A stretch of DNA of 64,000 bases from Benincasa hispida (taxonomy: Eukaryota; Streptophyta; Magnoliopsida; Cucurbitales; Cucurbitaceae). The notes beneath the pieces are model-generated. The model was not told the origin of the DNA. It ran no database searches and saw only the letters and a program-made list of their open reading frames with translations. Each line of letters opens with the position of its first letter. The stretch's first letter is position 1. Positions 45,290 through 55,672 of the stretch are shown piece after piece. The position numbers were made by a program, and so were the translations under genes. The stretch lies in NCBI RefSeq assembly GCF_009727055.1, contig NC_052350.1:29698887-29762886 (forward strand), written 5' to 3'.

Positions 45290-45790
45290 TAGGATGGCCA
45301 CTCACCCTTGATGCATGGCTTGCTAGGTGTGCTTGCTCGGCCTACTAAGCATGGACGCATGGTGCTGACCATCGACGCATGGTGTGCTGCCTAGACGCTT
45401 GCGCGCTTGGCCGCATAGGCATGCTCGACCGCATAGGCACTCTCGACCGTGTGGGTGTGTCTCGTCGCATGGGCGTGCGCTTGGCATAACCCATCGACGC
45501 ATAGCTGCTCGGTAGACTCGACAGCGCTTCGACGCATAGGATGGCTTGTCCGATTGCCTGTTCGACGCATAGGCGGGGGGCTCGGCATACACCATCGACG
45601 CATCGGCTGCGCGCTCGACATACACCATCGATGCCATGGGCCTTGCGTGCTTGGCACATGGCCTGTGCGCTTTGGCTTCAATGCATTGGCCTGCGCGCCT
45701 AGCATGTTCACTCGATGCATGCTTCCTGCCCATGTTTGCATGGTTCATGTATGCCTTTGCGTTGGTTGTATGCAACCCTTAACCATTTTT
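45290..45790. repeat. GC-rich CGACGCATGG repeat block in S2
   Basis: Repeated short units (CATCGACGCATGG, GCTCGACCGCATAGG, TCGACGCATAGG) over about 500 bp, rich in CpG compared with the rest of the window. A similar block is at 44500-44710 and at 63800-64000 in the same LTR family. Long frames exist on both strands here as a by-product of composition and I do not treat them as genes. Confidence 0.75.
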
Positions 45791-46281
45791 TCAAGTTTTC
45801 TTGCTTCCATCCTTCATGCCTTCTTGTGTCCAACATGTTTTAAAGCCCTTCATAGGCGTTTAGATTTTTAGTCACATTTTTGATGTTTTTCTCCTTTTTC
45901 CCTACTATCTTTATTTAGGATTTTTCATATTAACCTCCTACTTTAGATTTAGTGTTAGGGGTCTTACATGCACCTACCATGTTGCGCTGACCAAGTTGCG
46001 CGATCCTTCTCAGGCGAATGTTTGAGAACAAACATCGCAAAGCCTTTCGGTGAAGTTGCGCTCGACCAAAGATTTCTTATGATCGCAATTCTTGCATTGC
46101 ATCAACGCATATTCTGCACAAAAATACAAAAATCAATTGTTCTAATGCGATGAACGCATGCGACCGCGATATTATGAAATTGATGCTTAATGGACCAAAT
46201 TAACATATTCATTAACGCAATCCAACATCGTTTAAGAACTTAGCACTATGATAACGTGCATTTTTGCTCGTTATCAGAGTC

Positions 46282-46751
46282 CATGATGCATCCTTGCTTG
46301 ATGCTTCGCCACACTAAAACCCCTCCATTCAGATTCAACACTGACCCCGATGTCGATTTACGAGAATCTTTATCGGTCTGAAAGTCAGAGTTTGTGTATC
46401 CTGTAAGGATCAGATCCTTATCTCCATACACGAGCATATAGTCCCTTATTCTCCGAAGATACTTGAGGATCGTCTTGACTGCCATCCAGTGATCAAATCG
46501 TGGATTGGACTGATACCAACTGACAATTTCTACTGCATAGCAAATGTCAGGTCTGGTACACAACCTTGCATACATTAAGCTTCCTATAGTTGAAGAATAG
46601 AGAATCCATTTCATCTCCTCAACTTCTTGAGGTGTCTTAGGACAATGATCCTTAGAAAAAATGATTCCATGCCTAAAAGGTAACAAACCTCTCTTGGAAT
46701 CCTGCATCCTGTACCTGATCAACATTTGATAGATGTACGATACCTAAGACA
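46282..46751 (-). pseudogene. Copia A RT end and RNase H, N-terminal half
   Basis: The minus frame 46246-46725 reads IRYRMQDSKRGLLPFRHG, KDHCPKTPQEVEEMK, YSSTIGSLMYARLCTRPDICYAV, YQSNPRFDHWMAVKTILKYLRR, LILTGYTNSDFQTDKDSRKSTSG (catalytic Asp) and VWRSIKQGCIMDS, where J interrupts it. The frame continues exactly at 33384 (DSTMEVEY). One stop (TAG) lies upstream at about 46743, then the gene ends at 46752, where copia B begins, so the RT core, integrase and gag of A are missing. Confidence 0.9.
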
Positions 46752-48483
46752 TGTTGGGTTTTATGTCCTAAAAACTCGTAGTTTGTAAAATGATAAACAT
46801 TTTCTATAATCAATATACTTGTTATTGATCTCATAAATTGTATGAAAGTCTAAATCCAATAAACTAAGACCTATGACTATTGTATGAGTACTTGAACTTT
46901 ATGTGGAGACATAAGAGTGGATCAGGTTCGAGTAATTAGTTAAAATGATCTATGGTACATGAATAAGGTTGGGTACCTTATTCTGGTAACACCATTGGAT
47001 GCGGCTTACTCTATAGTTGTTACAAAGAGTTGTAAAGTACTACATATGATGTGGTCCTAATTCGTACATGTTGTGACATGAGAAGTGGGGCATCCTATGC
47101 AATGAGTTTGCATAAGATCAGAACCAAGATTTGCATAATTGAGGGTTGGCTAAATAGCGCGGCTTAATAAGACTCCTATTTCAGGGGTAAGACTGGATAG
47201 ATAACTTGAGACATAGGGTGCAAGATGGAGTTCACGCCTACCCGATTTAGGGATAGGAGAAAGGTTATTCTCTCAAGTACTGAATCAAGTCTTGAATAAG
47301 GGTCCCCACGCTCTCACTGGGCTGAGAGAGTTTGATTTAGTGATTGGATCTTAACCAGTTGTTCATTAAAGGATCAGTAAGGACTTAAGGAATAAGACGT
47401 AATCTTGAGGGTAAAACAGATATTTGACCCATCCGTTATTACGAACAACCTGTGAAGGGTCGACTTGCTGATTATGGTTAAATCATGTGGACATAATATA
47501 TCAACAGTGAGGGGAGTGCAACTATGGGCTTTAGTGGAGTGACCCATTAGTTAACGAATGGAGATTAATCTGGTCTAATGAGTTTAGCCAATTAATCTCG
47601 GATCATAGGAGCCCATGATCTGTAGGTCCACGAGGTCCCCCTACTAGCTCGTAACAGACTAGCTCTAGAATAGCGTGATAAGTTAATTTGAAACATTCAT
47701 ATTAGAATTAAGGGAATTATTAAATATATGATATATAATTACATGTTTAATTTGATAATTAAACGGAATAGGAGAATTTATATATTTAAATATGATTTAA
47801 ATATATAAAGACGGATATGTGTTAAAATTAATTTAATATTTGATATTAAATTAATTAAGTTTTATTTAATAATTAATTTATGAAATTAATTAAAATTTTC
47901 ATTTTTAAAATCAAAATAGATTTTATAAAATAAAAATTTGAATTTTAAGATAAAATTGAAAAGGAAAAAAAAAAAACACACAAATGGAAAAATTGGTTTT
48001 TCCATTATCCATCTTTCAAGTAGCACACAAAAAATGCATTCAATCTTGCATTGTCTTCTCCAAGCATGGGCTGCATGCAAGTCTCTCATTTGCATGTTGA
48101 TTTGCAATATAATGAAGGAATTGGAGTGTAAATCGGGCATGCAATCTATAGAGAATTTCAGTGAAAATTCGGGTTGAAGAAAGAGTTTTTCAACAAGATT
48201 ACTGCAGTGAGCATTTCTTCTTCATCCCTTGATTTAAGCTTGTTTTGAGTCCCACAACTCAATCTAGAGCACCAAGAGAATAATGGGAAAGATCTTGAGG
48301 TGGTCTACAATAAGATTTGGAGAAGATAGCAACTGGAGAAGAAGCTTTGAAGAAGTTCTACAAGAGGTATGTCTTGAAACTCACTTGTTTTTCTACAAGA
48401 GCATCTTAATATTATGCCAAAATTAGTGAATTTGAATGCTTAAATGATCCTTGTGCTTCCACTGTTGCTGGTACAATCCTACA
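46752..48483 (+). repeat. Copia B 5' LTR
   Basis: 1732 bp, starts TGTTGGGTTTTATGTCC and ends CAATCCTACA. It shares blocks with the E LTR (GGTACCTTATTCTGGTAACA, TGTGGAGACATAAG). Very AT-rich between 47690 and 47960. The stretch 47484-48483 is repeated at 52977-55672 (minus S3). Confidence 0.9.
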
Positions 48484-48485
48484 AT

Positions 48486-48497
48486 TTGTATCAGAGC
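48486..48497 (+). other. Copia B primer binding site, tRNA-iMet type
   Basis: TTGTATCAGAGC two bases after the LTR; one mismatch to TGGTATCAGAGC, the site complementary to initiator tRNA-Met. Confidence 0.85.
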
Positions 48498-51230
48498 ATC
48501 AAATAAGCATTCAATTCGGTTTAATTTTGGTTTGGTGGGTGTTTTATATGAGAAATATGAAACTGGTGCACTGATATGGTTTTCTGAGTTTTGGCTGTAT
48601 AATTCTCTTTAGTTTCTCATTTAAATTTGTAATTGGCTCTTTCTTGATGAGCTTTTATGTGTTCCCAAGAGTCTTAAATTTATTTGGAGTCATTAGAGTT
48701 GAAATGAAGCTGTAAATCGAAGAAATAAACGAAGAGGCCGAGTTGAAGTTCCAAAAAATCAGCCTCTGTTCTTATTGTCGTTGAGTTTCAGTAGCTAAAC
48801 GACCGTTTAGCTTCATGCGTTAGACAATGTGAAGAAAAGCTAAGCGATCGTGTAGCTTTGGGCATTGATCATTGTGGTATTGTGCGCTAGACAATCGTCT
48901 ACCTACTGGAGTTAAGTGATGCGTTGTCTTGCTATGCGATGGCACTACAGGATTATGTAACTTTGGGTGAGAGCTAAGCGATGCGATGAAGAGCTATACG
49001 ATAGCCCTAAGCGATCGATTACCACGATCGTTTACCTTTGATCGGGAGCTAAACGATGTGTTGAGTTGCTAAGCGATAGCACTACACGATCGTTTACCTC
49101 TATGTGACAGCTAAGCGATCGCTTACCTTTGTGCGGCAGCTGGGCGATCCGTTGAATGCTATACGATGGAATTAAGTAATCGTTTACCTTTTGCACGTGC
49201 TAAAAGATCGGCTTCATGTGTTAGACGATGGAGCTAAGCGATCATGTAGCTTCCTTCGGCACTAGACGATGACACTATGCGATAGAAGCAAAATACTATA
49301 TGATCGTGTAGCTTTTTTAAACGATCAAGCATTTACTAAATGATCAAGCCAAATGCAAGACGATGGTCGTCATTATTAAACGATGAGACTTAGTGAGATG
49401 TTGAACATGAGCAAAGGCTATCGATTCGACCGGTTCTCTTGTGGTCTGGTCTGGTTCAACTTCGAATGATTCTTGGTTGGTTCGGTTCAACTTGGCTGGT
49501 CTGGTTTAGATGGTTTAGGTCCGGTTCAAGCTACTTGAGTTCGTTTTGGAGTGGTTCGAGCAGTCTGGGAGCGATTCAGAATCTGTTTTGTAATAATTAG
49601 GTTTTGTTTGCTTGTTTTTGACAAAACTAAATCCATATCAGTTAGTGTTTAATTATTTATGCATGTGATGTATGTTATAATTAAATAAATCTTATATGTG
49701 CATACAGTATGCCATGTAGATTTAAAATCCCACCGTAGGAAGTATGTTACATGTATTGAAAAGTATGTTATAATTGTTATAATATATAGTATGCATGTTA
49801 GGGTTTCTTGTATTTAATATAAGTGTTTATATTAAATATTGAATGCATTATGTATGTTATGGATGTTTAGTATGTCTAAAGTTTTATAAGTTGTTATAAA
49901 ATTGGGTTACACATTTAAAATCCATAAATAACAGTTGCATGCTCACGTAGGTTGACCACCTGTTTTAATTGTTAAAACTTATAAAACCTGGTTACAAACT
50001 CAATCGGTATATAATCCTATCTAAGGCTGGAGAAACTTAAGTTGACGGTTTACGGGACACCTCCTAATTGGGGATTATGGCCGAATTATTGAGTGTTGGT
50101 AACCAATTTTATGAGCATACGTGAATGATGTGAGGTAATAAAACCGTTTATCACCTAGACATCGTAGGTTAAAATCCAATTATAAGAGTTATACTTGGAT
50201 AAACCACATAGACTTAGGGTTTTTTTATTAGTCGAAAAGAACCTAAGTATAAATCTACCCAAATAGAACACTTCAGTGGCAGTTTAATAACTTCTAATAT
50301 GATAGAGTTATTAGGAAACTTCAGTGTGAGATTAATAACATATACGATACATTATTTTTAGCTCTCACATCTCTAAGAGTTCACAATCCAGATTTAAGTT
50401 GTACTTCGTGTCACCCTGGGCGTGACCTCCCTTTGGAAAGTATGTTTTAGCTTAAATCTAGATTTCGGTGAATAAGTTGAAGTTGTTCAAATATGTCTAT
50501 TATATGATAAATAGATTTCAACTACCATGTCTCCACATAGTTTACATCGTGAGATTCATATGACGCTTCGTGTCACCCTGGGAGTGACCTTTCTTCGGAG
50601 AGTGTTTTGTATGAGTCAATATCAAGGTAAACGGAGGAAGTAGTTCATAGTAAGTGGGTGAAGGATATATGTCAATATATCCTATGGTCTCCTCCATTAG
50701 TCTGAACCATGGGATTCCTATGTTGTGCCTGCTGGTTAGCTTTAAGCGGCCCTTTGCTAGTTGTTTAGCGACGGCTATCCCCACGGAGAGTTGTAACATA
50801 GGATTCAGAACAACACAGGCTTCAGTAAAATGAATAGGGTCTTATATTCCGTCTTGGATGTTGTCTTCTATTTCGGAGGCAAATTCATACCGTCCTATAG
50901 GATCTGAATCGTGAGATTCGTATGTCACACTTACAAGAATTACTCAGTTGTTAGTAAAGATCTTGACCAAAAACGATAACTAAACGACTATAGGAATAAG
51001 AGTTATTGCGGAGACAATAGGAATAAGAGTTATTCCAAAGATAGTGTTTGGTCAAATTTGTTTGTTTTAGTGAAGGAGAATGTGACTGCCCCTCGGTAGC
51101 ACATGTTCTGACTCACTAAAGTATCGTTACAAATAAATAATGGTTATGGGTACATTACTACTTTTTGCTAAAACTTGATTTTGGATTTAGTTACAATTTG
51201 CTAATTAGAATTTGTTTAATTTTTATCAGC
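48498..51230 (+). other. Copia B leader with palindrome array
   Basis: A 2.7-kb stretch with no conserved protein. It holds an array of GCTAAGCGATCG-type units (about 48780-49390), GGTTCGGTTCAA-type repeats (about 49430-49560), AT-rich DNA, and a repeated block with TTCGTGTCACCCTGGGNGTGACCT at about 50405 and 50565, each near a GTGAGATTCATATG-like segment. The leader is unusually long for copia. Confidence 0.6.
48780..49390. repeat. Array of degenerate CGATCG/GCTAAGCGAT palindromes
   Basis: About 20 copies of units such as AGCTAAGCGATCGTGTAGCT, CTAAGCGATCGATTACC and AAACGATCGTTTACC, spaced roughly 25-45 bp apart. Many units are nearly self-complementary around GATC. Single copies also lie in copia A's LTR (about 29476-29600). 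No reading frame spans the array. Confidence 0.75.
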
Positions 51231-51722
51231 ATGTCGAATTCTAAAATATTCACTTCCGACTTACATAATAGTAAAATCAAATCAACAAACAAATTACTAA
51301 TGGTTGATTACGCCAATGGAGTTTTAATAGAGGATTGTCCTCTATCTCCTAACTCATCTAAAATTATGAATTATGTAGATGAGAATTCTAAATTCGAACA
51401 ACAAGATAAATATGATTTACTTGTTATCGAAGCATGTTTAGTGGAAAACGATAAAATCTGGATAATTGATTCAGGTGCCACTAATCATGTATGTACTATC
51501 TCACAGGAAACAAGTTCCTGGAGACAGTTGACAGAAGGTGAAACAACCTTTAAGGTGGGGACTAGGGAGATTGTTTCAGCCAAAGCAGTGGGAGATATGA
51601 AGTTATTTATAGGAGATAAGTACATTTATTTGAAAATGTGTATTATATTCCTTCTATGAAAAGGAATCTAATTTCAGTCTCTTATTTGCTAGAACAAAAT
51701 TATAGAGTTTATTTCGAAAATG
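51231..51722 (+). pseudogene. Copia B Gag N-terminus fused to protease
   Basis: MSNSKIFTSDL...NKLLMVDYANGVLIEDCPLSPNS aligns with the start of copia gag. After about 45 residues it jumps to KYDLLVIEACLVENDKIWIIDSGATNHVC, the protease with an intact DSGAT active site, so most of gag including the zinc knuckle is deleted. The frame is open to 51659 (TFKVGTREIVSAKAVGDMKLFI), then shifts; MKRNLISVSYLLEQNY (about 51656) completes the protease. It could cut nothing without a partner polyprotein. Confidence 0.85.
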
Positions 51723-51726
51723 TGAA

Positions 51727-52158
51727 ATGTTAATCAATATGGGAAATAAACAGATTTGCACTGCAAAATTAGAAAATAACTTGTACATGTTAAAACCAAT
51801 TGAGGTCAAAGCTGTGTTGAACATAGAGATGTTTAAAACTGCTAGGACTCATAAGAAAAGGAAGATTTCTCTAAATTCCTATCTTTGGCACTTAAGACTG
51901 GGTCACATAAATCTCAAAAAGATTGAGAGATTGGTTAAGAACGGTCATCTAAATAAGTTGGAAGACAGTTCATTACCACCATGTGAGTCTTGTCTCGGGG
52001 GTAAAATAACAAAAAGTTCTCTTTCTGGAAAAGGTTTTAGAGCCAAAGAACCCCTAGAGCTGATTCACTCAGACCTTTGTAGGCCTCTAAATATTAGAGC
52101 AAGAGGAGGGTATGAATATTTCATCAGTTTTATAGATGATTATTCAAGGTATACCTAA
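51727..52158 (+). pseudogene. Copia B GAG-pre-integrase and integrase N-terminus
   Basis: A 143-residue open frame: LNSYLWHLRLGHINLKKIERLVKNGHLN, LPPCESCLGGKITKSSLSGKGFRAKEPLELIHSDLCRPL and GGYEYFISFIDDYSRYT with the first catalytic Asp. The HHCC zinc residues (H of WH-LGH, CxxC of CESC) are intact. It stops at 52158; integrase resumes in another frame. Confidence 0.88.
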
Positions 52159-52976
52159 TGCACCAAAAGTCTGAAACTTTCGAAACGTTCAAAGAGTATA
52201 AGGCTGAGGTTGAGAACCAATTAGGTAAAAAAATTAAAACACTTCGATCGGATCGAGGTGGTGAGTATATGGACAAGAATTCCAGAACTATTTGATAGAA
52301 CATAGAATTCAGTCTCAACTCACAACCCCTGGCACACCTTAACAGAACGGTGTGGCAGAAAGGAGAAACAGAACCTTGTTGGACATGGTTCGTTCCTTGA
52401 TGAGTTACGTTCAGTTACCAAATTCTTTTTGGGGACATGCAGTTGAGACTGCAGTGTATATTTTGAACATGGTTCCCTCGAAAAGTGTTTCTGAAACACC
52501 TTATGAGCTCTGGAGAGGATGTAGAGGAAATCTACATTACTTCAGGATTTGGGGTTGTCCAGCACATGTGTTGGTGCAAAATCCTAGAAAGTTGGAACAC
52601 CGTTCAAAGGTGTGCCTATTTGTAGGCTAAAAGAAGAGGTGGTCTCTTTTATGATCCTCAGGAAGATAAAGTGTTTGTATCGACAAATGCAACTGTCCTG
52701 AAGGAAGATTATATAAAGAATCATCAACCTTGCAGTAAACTAGTAATAGAAGAAATGTCTAGAGAAACGAAAAACGTATCAACAAGAGTTGTTGATAAAG
52801 CAAGTCCTTCAACAAGAGTTGTTGATAGAGCAAGTCTGTCAACAATAGTTGTTGATGAAACTGATACTTCACATCCTTCTCAAGAATTGAGAATGCCTCG
52901 TCGTAGTGGAAGGGTTGTGCAACAGCCTGACCAGTACATGGGTTTAATTGAAACTCAACTCATCATACCAAGTTAG
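52159..52976 (+). pseudogene. Copia B integrase core and linker
   Basis: After frame changes: SETFETFKEYKAEVENQLGKKIKTLRSDRGGEYMD (second Asp), TPGTP then a stop, [22 protein letters not shown] (catalytic Glu), YELWRGCRGNLHYFRIWGCPAHVL. The D,D,E triad is recognisable, but stops lie at 52158, 52339 and 52628. The linker frame 52671-52976 has three imperfect 30-bp repeats (52779-52868) encoding STRVVDKASP-like units, then MPRRSGRVVQQPDQYMG, where the element breaks into LTR sequence. Confidence 0.85.
52779..52868 (+). repeat. Three tandem 30-bp units in copia B linker
   Basis: Units TCAACAAGAGTTGTTGATAA, TCAACAAGAGTTGTTGATAG and TCAACAATAGTTGTTGATGA (first 20 of 30 bases) encode STRVVDKASP, STRVVDRASL and STIVVDETDT. 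The repeat is in frame and probably an expansion in the low-constraint linker before RT. Confidence 0.85.
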
Positions 52977-55672
52977 CTAAATCATGTGGACATAATATAT
53001 CTATAGTGAGAGGAGTGAAACTATGGGCTTTAGTGGAGTGACCCATTAGTTAACGAATGGAGATTAATCTGGTCTAATGAGTTTAGCCAATTAATCTCGG
53101 ATCGTAGGAGCCCATGATCTGTAGGTCTACGAGATCCACCTATTAGCTCGTAACGGACTAGCTCTAGAATAGCGTGATAAGTTAATTTTAATCGTTCAAA
53201 TTAGAATTAAGGATAGTAATTGTATGAGATATAATTACATATTTAATTTGAGAATTAAATGGAATCGGAGAATTTATATATTTAAATATGATTTAAATAT
53301 ATAAAGATAGATATGTGTTAAAATTAATTTAATATTTGATATTAAATTAATTAAGTTTTATTTAATAATTAATTTATGAAATTAATGAAAATTTTCATTT
53401 TTAAAATCAAAATAGATTTTATAAAATCAAAATTTGATTTTTGAGATAAAATTTGAAAATTAGAAAACAAAACACCAAAATGGAAAATATTGATTTTCCA
53501 TTATCCATTTCTTCACTTACTCACACAAGAAGCATTCTCTTGGCCTTGTCTTCTCCAAGCATGAGCTGAAACTCATGCATGTCTCTCCTTTGCATGTTTA
53601 TTTGCAATATAATGAAGAGATTGGAGTGAAAATTGGGCATGCAATCTATAGAGAATTTTAGAGAAAATTCGAGTTGAAGAAAGGGTTCTTCACCAAAATT
53701 GCTGTTGTGAGGTTTTCTTCTTCATCCCCTGATTCAAGCTTGTTTTGAGACCCAAAACTCAATCTAGAGCACCAAGAGAATAGTGGGGAAGATCTTGAGG
53801 TGGTCTGCAACAAGATTCGGAAAGATAGCAGTTGGAGAAGGAGCTTTGAAGAAGTTCTATGATGCATGATTTATGCGATGAAATAATGGTGTAGAATTCG
53901 ATGGTGGAATATGCGTTGTGCATGCAACTTTTCTTAGCAAGATCCAATTATAAACCCTACTAAGTTGCCTAGTAAGCCAAGGGTCGAACACAGGGACTAA
54001 GGAAACAGTAGGCAACTGTGATTTCTGTTAACTTTGCGGTAACAAATAAATCAATGCGTTGGTTGGTATGTTGTTTAAGGTATAAAGTTTATGCGGCGGA
54101 ATTGAGAAAAGAGTTAATAATGCGAAAGATACAATGAGTATGCAGAGGAACGGGTTGAGAAGGTCTTTAGCTAGCACTTCCTGAGATTGCGTTCAAGCTG
54201 TGCGATCATGCTACACACATGCAATGACAATTCATTTTCCAATGCAAATGCGGTAACTCCTAGTTTTAGGACGTATGCGATGTATGCGATGATGTCTATA
54301 GGACTTATTCCTAAGTCTCTATTTCTTGCCTATGTGATGATGAATGATACACACAGGTATAAGGTGACCACATACAATCATATCCTATCTCTAGGGTGCA
54401 TGCGATGCATTAATAGCAAATAGAACTTATTCCTAAGCTTCTATCTCTTGATTATGTGTTTCTCATATGACTCTCCCGAGCCTAGATTCTAATCTGTCTT
54501 TTCCAAGCCTAGATTCTATCCTTAGACTACCCTCTCAAGTATCTCTAAAGGATGAATGACGTATACATAATACAAGATGATCGCATAAAGTGAAGATTTC
54601 AAGTTATGCTAGCTAAGTGCTTCTCAATCTGTTCGACAGTTTAGCTACTCATGTGTAATGTAAAGAGAGTGGACAGATATAGAGATGCAATTTCCATTTT
54701 ATAAATAAGTTCAGAATACAAAATGATAATGGAAAATAAGGATAGAGAGCCTGGTAGCAATGTCTTGCTTCCCAAGGCTGTTACACTGAGTTTTCTCTAC
54801 TCTGCCCAAAAGATGTCTTACTTCCGCAAGAGTTGGCCCTCTCTTTGATTTCGACGCTTCCTGACACTCTTCCGAGTTAACCAAGACAATCTCTCGGCGT
54901 ATTCTCCCTTCACTCGCCTCCGTCTTCTAAGTATATAAAATTACAGACTACGACTGTCTATGGTGAAGAAGAACTATAATTCTGAATATCGAAACCGAAC
55001 TCTCTGACTCCTTTAACGAAGGTGGCCTTCGGTATTTATAGGGCTTCAGGGTGAAAAGATTTTTCTCTCAAATAATTACACTGATGGGATGTCATTAATT
55101 CTCTGTCTGATGGGCTGAATAATTGTCACCGGAAAGTTGAGTGTATTTGCTACAGTGTCGTTAATGGCTTGTCAACTTAATTCGGAATCGACCATCATCA
55201 GCTTTCTGTCCCATCGTGATTTATTAATCTTTCACCTTGATGCGCTGGCTCTATGCGGCCACCTTCTTGAGCAGATTATCATGAATGCAAACGACCGCAT
55301 AGCCTTGTGGTCACAATCTCTTAATGCGCTCGGACGTTAATTTCCTTGGATTGCAATTCCGCTTTGCTCCAACGCATTTTCTGCATAAAATACCCAAGTT
55401 AGCTGCTTTCATGCGATGGACGCAAGCAATCGCAATATTATAAACTTAGTGCTTTTGGATGCAATTTTATATATTTTTATCGTCACAATCCTTCATTGTT
55501 TTATATCTTTGCGCTGTAATAACGTGCATTTCTGCCCGTTATCATTCTACAAGAGGTATTTCTTGAAACTCACTTGTTTTCTGCAAGAGCATGCTTTATA
55601 GTTTGCCAAAATTAGTGAATTAGAGTGCTTAGATGATCCTTATACTTCCGCTGCTGCTGATACAATCCTACA
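52977..55672 (+). repeat. Copia B 3' LTR, 5'-truncated and split
   Basis: Begins inside the LTR (equivalent to 47484: AAATCATGTGGACATAATAT) and ends CAATCCTACA at 55672. The solo LTR S3 (53860-55544) interrupts it; removing S3 and one TTCTA copy restores AAGAAGTTCTACAAGAGG as in the 5' LTR. About 730 bp of the LTR start is absent. Confidence 0.88.
53860..55544 (-). mobile_element. Solo LTR S3 (gypsy type, J-related)
   Basis: 1685 bp, flanked by exact TTCTA repeats (53855-53859 and 55545-55549). On the minus strand it starts TGATAACGGGCAGAAATGCA with the LTR hairpin and ends TGCATCA. TATA-like CCTATAAATACC is the reverse of 55031-55042. Blocks with GGTCGAACACAGGGAC at about 53980 and AATTGTCACCGGAAAG at about 55119 match J's LTRs. 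No internal region remains. Confidence 0.92.

Larger units (their letters stand above)
43418..45968 (+). mobile_element. Solo LTR S2 (TGTCACACCC family)
   Basis: A 2551-bp insertion in J's right LTR. Starts TGTCACACCCCCTCCC and ends GGGTCTTACA. Flanks are TGCGC (43413-43417) and TGCAC (45969-45973), a 5-bp target duplication with one CpG-type change; the left LTR of J has TGCAC there. It holds a run of TTTTCCCGCYGGTCG-like units (about 43985-44110), GC-rich CGACGCATGG-rich blocks (44500-44710, 45290-45790), and the adapter at 43713-43750. A related LTR fragment lies at 26872-27607 and another starts at 63412. Confidence 0.85.
33385..46276 (-). mobile_element. Gypsy element J (Athila/Tat-like), complete
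   Basis: A 12.9-kb minus-strand element flanked by identical GAGTC repeats (33380-33384 and 46277-46281) inside the copia A RNase H. It has LTRs at 33385-35077 and 42046-46276, a tRNA-Asp primer site at 42021-42039, a polypurine tract at 35078-35090, and gag, protease, RT (FMDD), RNase H and integrase in the usual Ty3/gypsy order. The tRNA-Asp primer and the gag/protease sequences fit the non-chromovirus Athila/Tat group. The right LTR is enlarged by solo LTR S2. All genes carry stops or frameshifts. Confidence 0.93.
42046..46276 (-). repeat. Element J 5' LTR (right copy), enlarged by S2
   Basis: Matches the left LTR from TGATGGCTTATTTTTATGAA to 43417 and again from 45974 to 46276; the 2.55-kb S2 insertion lies between. 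The terminal hairpin is at 46249-46276 and the TATA-like CTATAAATACC is the reverse of 43210-43221. An AAAT microsatellite (about 42272-42293) replaces the poly-A of the left copy. Confidence 0.9.
46752..55672 (+). mobile_element. Copia element B, internally deleted
   Basis: 5' LTR 46752-48483, tRNA-Met primer site, long leader, remnant gag, protease and integrase, then a direct jump from the integrase-RT linker (52976) into the middle of the 3' LTR (52977-55672). RT and RNase H and the first ~730 bp of the 3' LTR are lost. Solo LTR S3 interrupts the 3' LTR. The bases outside the LTRs (AGACA before 46752, ATTTT after 55672) do not match, so the ends may not come from one insertion. Confidence 0.88.

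Noticed and set aside
45323..45871. Several overlapping long reading frames on both strands (up to 150 codons)
   Set aside because: They arise from GC-rich short repeats, overlap on both strands, and have no conserved domains.
48780..49390. CRISPR-like array
   Set aside because: Units are degenerate, irregularly spaced and in a plant retrotransposon leader; no cas genes or unique spacers.
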